From the NCBI GenBank assembly GCA_019648995.1, contig BLXT01000055.1, forward strand, positions 469,238 through 495,617: a stretch of DNA of 26,380 bases. The letters are read 5' to 3'. Made by a program: the position numbers and the translations under genes. This DNA comes from Plakobranchus ocellatus. Lineage: Eukaryota > Mollusca > Gastropoda > Plakobranchidae. The notes beneath the pieces were generated by a model that saw nothing but the letters and a program-made list of their open reading frames with translations, was not told the DNA's origin and did no database searches. This document shows positions 13,601-22,600 of the stretch, in pieces (position 1 is the first letter of the stretch; every line of letters starts with the position of its first letter).

Positions 13601-16600
13601 AAAAGTGAAGAAAAAAAATTGGGGGACAAATAGGACTTCTAACTTACAGTAGGCCCTAAGTATGATAGCAGAAGAAAAAAAGATGTTTCTGTAGTAATCA
13701 TTTTTGTTACACTAACTTATCTATGTAGAAAGGGAAAAAAAATTCCCTTGTCAATCATGCAATGTCACTATGGGAACAGACAACTATAAGAGTCCTATAG
13801 GTCAGTCATAAGTACTCATCCCTCTGCACTGATTGGGCTGAGGGGTGGACAAGAGGAAGATACCTATGTTCTGGGATTTTAAAAAATGCCGGATAGCTTA
13901 AGTCTATGCCTATCGGGCATAGTCAAACCACATAAGGGGAAAATTTACAAATGTGCCTGAAAATGTGGAATCTGTCCCAGATTATATTCTAGCAGAATTC
14001 CACAATGAATCCAGAAATTCTGGGATGGTCAACATATCTGTGAGATTCAATTCTGCTGAATTGTCCCTCATATGGAAATAGTGACAGTTTTCTTCTCATT
14101 GGACATCTTGCAGTGCCACATAAGTCTAATGTATAGCAAACAAAGGAGATCACAAACAACATCCGCAAATTATGCCTACTTTAAACCTTGAATAAGGGCG
14201 ATAGAATCAGATGAACTGTTGACGCCTGGCTTCTAACAGGAGCAACATCTTCCCTGATTTCCCAGCTTCTAAATGCACCTGACTAGATAGAATTGTACAG
14301 CTAAAATTGCTGTTTTTAGCAGAATTAAAGATTTATATATATTAATACAACAAGCAGAAATTTCAGACTGTTCCTTGCAAATAAAAAAAAAATATATTAT
14401 CTGAATCCAGTGGAAATTGCAAAGAAAATGTATCTGAACTGATTTTCTCAGATGTGAGCAAAGTAATAGGCTGAGACTCTAACATTAATCAACTGGCTGA
14501 GCCTTGACTGTATTTTTGAGCCTTAATTTAGTGTTAAATCAGGAGAAGGATAAATGTCTTGAGACCAGGCTAAATATCCATAAGCAGAGCTGTCAACGAC
14601 TACTAATTTAACTTACTGAAGCACTGAGATAAGATGTCAGCATGGCTTTGTCTGTAAATAAACAGCATTGCATTAAAATTGAAACGCTTTCTAAAATATT
14701 TTAAAGTGAGGGCCTAACACTAATAAATTTTAGTTAGCAGCTCTACAGAGGTCACATTGTGAACATTTTTAAATCAATCTGAAATACTTCCTATGAGGTT
14801 TGCAATGATGAAAACTGAATAGAGCTAACCTCATTCTGGGACAATCTGTGGGATAAATTTAAAAACTACGCAGGCCTACTTGGCCGATACTAGTGACAAA
14901 AAACATAGCGATGAGCTTTTGATCGATACCTCATCCTTTTGTATGTATGTAAAGAGAAAGAAAATCATGTAAAATGGAAGATACAATCAGGAGATGTCAG
15001 GCCTAGCCTCACTCGGTGTAATTTTTAGTGCTGAGCGCAAGGCGTAATTTTGTTCCCATTGGCATAATAATTATTCCTGAAACATAATGATCGCAGGTCT
15101 GTATTTAATGCGGCTATTCTAAAAATAGGTCTGAAATGCAGGCTAACCCAAGTTCTGGAGACATTACGTATTCAAATAATTTTGGCACAATTTGAAATGT
15201 ATAACACGAAGATTCTGGCAGAAATGCAATGAAAACCTATACTCTTAAGTACGTAGTAAACAAAAGCTATCATCTAGGGATATTTTCACAAGTCTTTAAC
15301 ACCTCTGTCCTCGTGTAAGAGAAAGTGTCATTGTTATCTTTTTATTCTTGAAAATCAAAATATGTTTCCTACTTTGATGGATTATTTACTTAGAATCTGA
15401 AACAAGCCAGAAATAAGCATTTTAATTGCACGTTTTCAGAGTTCAGATCTTTGACATTGTGATACATATATATATGACATCATAACGTCAAAGCAATTAA
15501 CTAAAATAAAACAAAACATCTGTCCGTTCTTTCAGATCACCTCAATCATGTCAATGTTGATTTGATATTATTGCAACGAATATTGAAAACATCTTATTGC
15601 TGGATAGGAGGGTGTTGAGGATTTTGCTTTTAACTAGTGCATTTGACCGTATGTACAAAGGAAAAAAAATCACCATTAGAGAGTTAAACACATTTTATTT
15701 CAAACCAAAAAAAAAAAATTTTATTCAAGAAAATTTACACTCCCTCTCTAAACCGCACTCCACAACAGCTTGCACATTGGATTTTAACACTTAAGTTGCA
15801 ACACTTGAGTCAAAAATAGGAACTACCTTTCCCATTGCTGATTTCAACTTCAGTGGAATGCAAGACTAACTCAATGAAACTGCCGATGAACGTTCTGGAT
15901 GTCTGTTTTGATATGTTGCAGTGACTTCCCTTGATTTAGGGAAGTGTTTAGTTTCATTTTAACACAGATGATCGAGAATAGAGGCTGTGGTGTTCAAAAT
16001 TGATTTTATAATCTAGCTCTATTCATTGAGAGTGCAATCACGTTAGCAAAGGCAAACAAATCAAACAAGTTACAAAATTCAAATATCTAGGTTACCTGAT
16101 AACATCAAATGGCAGATGCACAAGTGAAATAAGTGAAAGAATAGCCATGGCTATAGATACATTCCAAAAAATGAAACCTATACTGGCAAATAGAAATGTA
16201 AGTATGATTAAGGGTAATTAAAACATAATGTATAGTCAGTACATTTGTATTGTAGTAAGTGTTGGACAACAAACAAAGAAATAGAAAAAAAACTAGAAGC
16301 AGTATATGTGTGGTTTAAGAGAAGAATCATGAGGATATCATGGACAGAAAAAAAGTCAAATGAATTGGTTCTGAAAGAGGCTAATCTAGAGTGATCACTA
16401 ATTAAAACCATTAGAGGCAACTACAGTTTTTAGGCCATATTTCCCGACATAAGGGTTTAGAACACTTAGCAGTCACTGGAAAGGTTGAAGGCAAATGCAG
16501 TAGCGGTAGACAGAGAGTTACTTTAATTGAAAATCTTAAATCATGGGCTACAGGCAAGGGTAGCAATAACAACTTTATAAGCTTAACTGAGAATAGGTAT

Positions 16601-19600
16601 GAGTGGAGGAACATGATCGCCAATGTCTGTTTCAGACAAGGTACCTGATGATGATGATGAATCATTGAGAACATTAGATCTACATATGAAATAGCTAGTG
16701 CCATTGTCCCCATATCCTACAGGTAAGATTCTAACCCTGAAAACATATTTGCAGGCAGCAGTGGCTCAGAATTAGATCTAGATTGTGACGAAAATGGGCC
16801 TAATAGGGCTCACATAGCATCTACCCGTGTCATGTGACCTAATTTGCATATATTTAATTATTCAAAATAATCCTTGGTCTGTCTTGAGTCTATCCCGAAA
16901 GTTTCATGATATTTGCTAGCATAGTTTAGAAGATACAATACTTCAAGTGAACTGAAACCATCATAATTCCTGTATTGAAAAACTTGTGCACTGTGCAACT
17001 TGAAATAAGAGTATATAACATGCAGCAAAAACAAAAACAAAAGTATGTGTACTTTTATATTAAAGCCTTTTAAACCTCCAATTTTAGCTAGATGTCCGTT
17101 ACTCCAAATTAGAAATTTGACTCTGTTGTCTCTGTCAGGGATGCCAGTGGCCTCTGACAAAAAAGCAGGAAACTTGTATAGTTATAAAGAGTTCGCTCAA
17201 AGCTGTGGTTCAAGTATAATTGACTTTTATGTAATAAAAATAAGGCAAAAAGTCGGAAATCCTGTTTAAATCAGAAAACTTGCATCCCTGCTCTGTTACA
17301 GGACCAAACCTATCTGACTTTCTCAGGGGGGGTTGCAATTGTCGTGAGAACGACTCATATGCAATTTCACACAAAATAGGACTGGCCTGAAGACAAATTA
17401 TTGTAACATCTGGTAGCAAATCAAGAATTCTTTAATTGGACCTAAGTGATGCAATCATAAAAAGCCCAGTAAGAATGTAAAAACGTTACTTTGAGGTTTT
17501 TTTGTTTTGTTTTCTTTAACCACAGCATGTCCGACAAAATGCACACACAATACATAATTGTCCAAATGTATACTTGGATACACAGAAAAGTGCCAAAATA
17601 TGATACCTTGCTGGAGGATTGTTTTGACCTCCCCTCATCTTCAGACACCAAATGTAAAAACAAACATACATACAAGCTAGCCTCAGTTCATAATAATGCC
17701 ACTGGTACTTAAGCAGGGTCTCTCTTCCCAGAGGCCCAGAGGCCACACACATTTTTTGGTGTTCTCACCTGGTCTACTTTTAGACATGTAAACATAAAAA
17801 TCTTCCTTTGTTATATCGCAAGAAAAGAACCAATATTGAAGTTTATGAGTGAATCAGTGATTAAAAGAATTCAGTTGGTCAAAAACTGAAACCTGCTTTT
17901 AAAAACGGCTATATTTTTCAAATAAGGCCAGTCAAGCAACTGGGCAAAAAAAATACTGGTGAATAAACAAAGTACTTTTTGTACCGTGACTTTTGGAAAA
18001 CTGAAATTTTGTTCACAACACTTAAGGCTTTGTGACAACAGGGATGCCTGGGGCCTCTAACAAAAAAGCAGGAAACTTGTTTAGTAATAAACAGTTATTT
18101 CAAAGTTGTATTTGAAGTATAATTGACTGTTATAGTTAAGTAACAAAAACAAGGCAAAAAGTTGGAAATCCTGTTAAAATCGGAAAACTGGCATCCCTGT
18201 GACATGTACATTACAAAAATGCCCACAGCAAGAGATAATAACCCACATTCTGTATACAATGTCCCCAGAAAATCCTTGAATTTTCTATATAGACCCTCTT
18301 CACAATTGGAAAAAAAAAAAGACCACTACAGGGTAAAAAACAGGCTGCAAAAAGGAAGTACAGTACTCAAATAAATCATTCAATTAACAAAAAGAAAGAA
18401 AGAAAGAGAGTGAGAGAGACTGGCATAAGAAAATTTCAGCGAAATGGTTATGAAAAGAAACATTCACTAGATGCTAATAACTCATAACAATATTAGTAAG
18501 AGAATTAAACTGACGAAAGGATGATAAAAGCCACAGACAGCAAGAGAGAGAGAGAAAATAATAAGGTTGGTATACAGTACTGCACTGGTTTAACATGCCG
18601 ATATGTAAACCTATCAAATATGTTTAAAAGTCAACCCAACCACAGCGGCAATAATTATGGTAAATATAAAATTGCTTTTTTTAAATGTGGACAATCTTTG
18701 AACTTTTAATCCTATTGAATGTATAGTCGGCACCTTAAGTTTCTTTTATAATATGATATTGAGCTGTCAGGGAGGTTGGACTCCACTCCAAATAACCAAC
18801 CTCTGATTTCTTTGATCTCTTGCCGACACTGTGGGCCTATCACACTGGACCTAGTAAGTGCATCATGCAAATAATATTACCTCAGATTTTTTGGGGGGGT
18901 CTGAAAGATGCAAGTTTATGTATTGTTCAGAAGGGAATGAAAAGTTTTTTATTGGGGAGGGGAAGTTGTTAAAAATCGGACATTATAGGTAATCATAAGC
19001 TGCTAGGACTAAGAGCTGGTGTAACAATCACTGCTTTCCACCAATACCAATGATCCATTGAATTATATAAGCTAAATAAAAAAAAAATACGACAGGTAAC
19101 AAAGTGCTTTTCATTGAAATTTTGGGACAGACACTAAGGCTGTAAAAACTTAGTAGGCCTATTTGTCCATACAAATACTGGCAATTGGAAAAAAAAGATT
19201 TTCTTACAATCGTGTAATTGCAGGAAATGATATCAGGATACAGATTTGATGAGTCTCCTAGGATGTCAGGCTCGAGGTCTATCGCAGAGGGGAAAAAACG
19301 GCCATACAAAAAAAGAAATGAAAAAAAAAAGATAAATATAGTAAGAAAGGAAAGAAGGATCTATGGGGGTTAATGTTTTTCCTGACCTTCTCCCAAGAGC
19401 CTGACCCATCACAAAATCCCCGTGTAATTTTTCAACAAATAGTATGTTCTATAAGTTAGACCATCTCAATAAAAGTATATAAAATCTCATAATCGTCAGC
19501 AGTTTAGCTAACTGGCTCCAAGACAATTCAAGGCTGGGATTGTAACCAAAAAATACTCTCAGAGCCTAAAGTGTCAAACACAAGGAGGATACAAAGGAAA

Positions 19601-22600
19601 ATGAGGCTAAAAAGTACCACATAGCCATATCACCCAAAAAAATGCATAAAAAGAATTACCAGATGCCAATAAAAAAAAAAAAAAACACCTAAAGCCAGAG
19701 CAACAGCATTGAAAAATTTTGGTTATGTCTCCAACCTGATAAGAGGAGCCTTGCTTTCTTCAATGCTCATCTTCCCATCAACCTCCTCATGTTGAGGAAA
19801 GTCATGATCATCATCCTCAAAGTCGATGCTTGACACTTCGGCAGATGTGGCTTGGTCATCTGTAAAAATTAACAGAAAGCCTTCATCCCATGACTGCTGG
19901 AGGATTGCCATAACTGAATGCACCAACCCAAAAAAAAAACTAGGGGAATCATAGTGAGAATGAGGGATGAGATTTGATGATTTATGAGTCGTCAGGCCCA
20001 TCAAACGAATGTGATATGGAATTTAAAAACACATCACGATTCATTTGATGTCACAAGCAACCAAAGGTTCTCTCTCAATCCTCTGAAGATTCCTATTACG
20101 AAACCTCTCCACAAAACGGAACCTCGTGAGCATTATTATTCAATTAGAATATAAAACAAAACAGCGAACTTCAGATGCCAAAACGGGACCAACAGAATGA
20201 AGCATCAGTGAAGAGATGGTAAGAAAGCAGTGCCCATCAACTAGGCTGTGATGCAGCAAAAAACACACCACATCCTAAATGACAGGCATCGCAAACCACC
20301 AGTGAAAAGATAAAAAGTCGATGTAACATCCTGATATGGAGCATCACAGAAGCATAGGGAAAGTAGCCCAAGAAGCACAAAAATGACAACTTATTCTCCA
20401 CTTGAAGACACAACTTATGGCCGTAGAGAGAATAATCTCTTTGCCCATCAACATGGCTGTGATGATATCTGATCCATCACTTCCATATTGACAGGTAAAG
20501 AAACTTCAATATGTCAAGATGGTGTCTGCAGCTTTCAAACAGATTGACTTCCAAGCAAATTTCCAGGCTAAAGAAATAACTGCAGAAATAACCAGACCAT
20601 CTCCGCTATCAATCTGGCTGTGATGGAAGGAAGCATAACTTCCAGGTTGACAGCAAAGATAGCCGGTAAAGAATTATAACAAGGGCAACCACCTCTAGAA
20701 GAATATAAGGTAACTCAAATTAATGAAATGTCATGGGCCCAAAAGAACCACAAACACACAAAAAAATTTAAAATAAAATAAAAACAATGGTATGAGCTAT
20801 GTCAATGACCCCTTTTGCAGCTGCAATACTCAGGTAATCTCAAATCACAGAACCAGACCTTAAAAATGTATACTGAAACATCAAAATTAAACGGAAAATC
20901 AACAATACAAAAGAAAAAAACATGCCACACCAAACTCAGCACAAGTCTTGGCAAAAAAAATGTAGAAGTACCTTACACAGCTACGGTCATCACAGGCTGT
21001 GATTTGAACAAACTCCAACAAACCACCACCAGTAACAACCACAGCTGAGAGGTAAAACGCCCATGCAATCAACTAAGAATCGCAACAAGGCAATGCATAA
21101 GTCCCACAGTGTAATACATAAAAATAAAATGAACTACAGATACGAGATCAGCAATGACAAATTCAAGATGTTATCCACACCAGCTGCGGCCATCACAGGC
21201 TGTGATTTGAGTCAAGTTACCAGATCATAGCCAGTAACAACCACAGCAAGTTTGTATTAAAGCTATAAAGGCTCAAGACAATATGCCACAATACCAACAT
21301 CCAGACAATCCTAAAAAAAAAATTAAAAAAAAAAAAACACTGACAATATTCAAACAGTTATCAAATAAAGGGTATAACATGGGCAAATATTTAAAGAAAC
21401 ACTAAGACTATGAATCCAGCTACCAGTGATGGCATACACCAAATTTAAGGCCTAAAAATATAGAATGTTAAACAAGTCCTCTCAAGAAGGCATAGTGACA
21501 TTCTTAGATCAAATCATCCACCATGCTAAGCTTAATTCAACATTGCTTAGGTTCCAGTAACATGGGACATGACATAGCTATGGCCATTCAACTAAAAAAG
21601 TGTATCTTACCACTAAGATGAACATGAAAATCTATACCCAAGTTTAAGAGCAGCCAAAATCTCTCAGCTTTGGCTATCACAGGCTGTGATGTGAAATGCA
21701 AGACAGATCACCGCCAGCCACAGCCAAAGCAAAGGACCACAATGATGATCAGATTTATAATTGTCATTGGACTCCACCTAGACGCATTAAAATCCGACCA
21801 TGGCTATCACAGGCTGTGATGTGATTCATTGCAACAGATCACCACCATAGACAGCCAGGGCAGGATTTATTTCCCACCTAGATAACACATAATAAGAATA
21901 TGGAACCGAAGATGAGCACAAGCTAGCTTTTACAGCTATTGCCAAGGATAAATACTTGCAAATTCGGATAAAGCGGTAGACTAGTGAAATGTAAGCCCAG
22001 CTATGGCTATTGCTGCGAACTGAGCCACTGCAACAGATCACCTCCATTGACAGCCAGAGATTACAAATCTAGATAGCACATATCCAAATTAGAACGGAGT
22101 AATATGAGTATGGCCGATCACTAACAATTAATGCAAGACAAATACAATTGAAAATTCAGATACAGTGGCACCCTTGTAGAAAAGTAACACCGGCTATGGC
22201 TATCACAGGCTGTGATTTGAGAGAACTACCAGATCACCACCAGCAACAGCCAGAGCAAGCGCTAAAACCACAGAGATATTTCTCAATTCCATCCAGCAAT
22301 ATGGGACACTCCAGGCCAGGTGTGAATCAAAGCACAACAACTGCCATTCAACATCCACCATCTGATGAGCCCACAGCTGAAAAGTAAAGTAAATGAATGA
22401 GGGAAGGAAAGGCTTGATAATGGCCATGTAAAGTATGCCAAAACAAAAGTTCCTCCAACTTGAAATAGATGCCTTGTTATAGCTTCCAACTAAGGTCATC
22501 ACAGGCTGTGATTTGTTTGCAATAAACCAGATCACCACTTGTGAAAACCAGAGCAAAAAGCTTACCTGCAGCATTGTAGAATGAAACCGAGGCAACTGCT

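Noticed and set aside
20340..20360. GCATCACAGAAGC on the plus strand as an oppositely oriented member
   Set aside because: No partner arm, and the rest does not resemble the family.
22190..22260. Reading the repeated units as plus-strand H/ACA snoRNAs (stem, pocket, then an AGAGCA H-box-like hexamer)
   Set aside because: The H-box-like hexamer is missing in several copies, no consistent 3' hairpin with ACA follows, and the stems pair clearly better on the minus strand.
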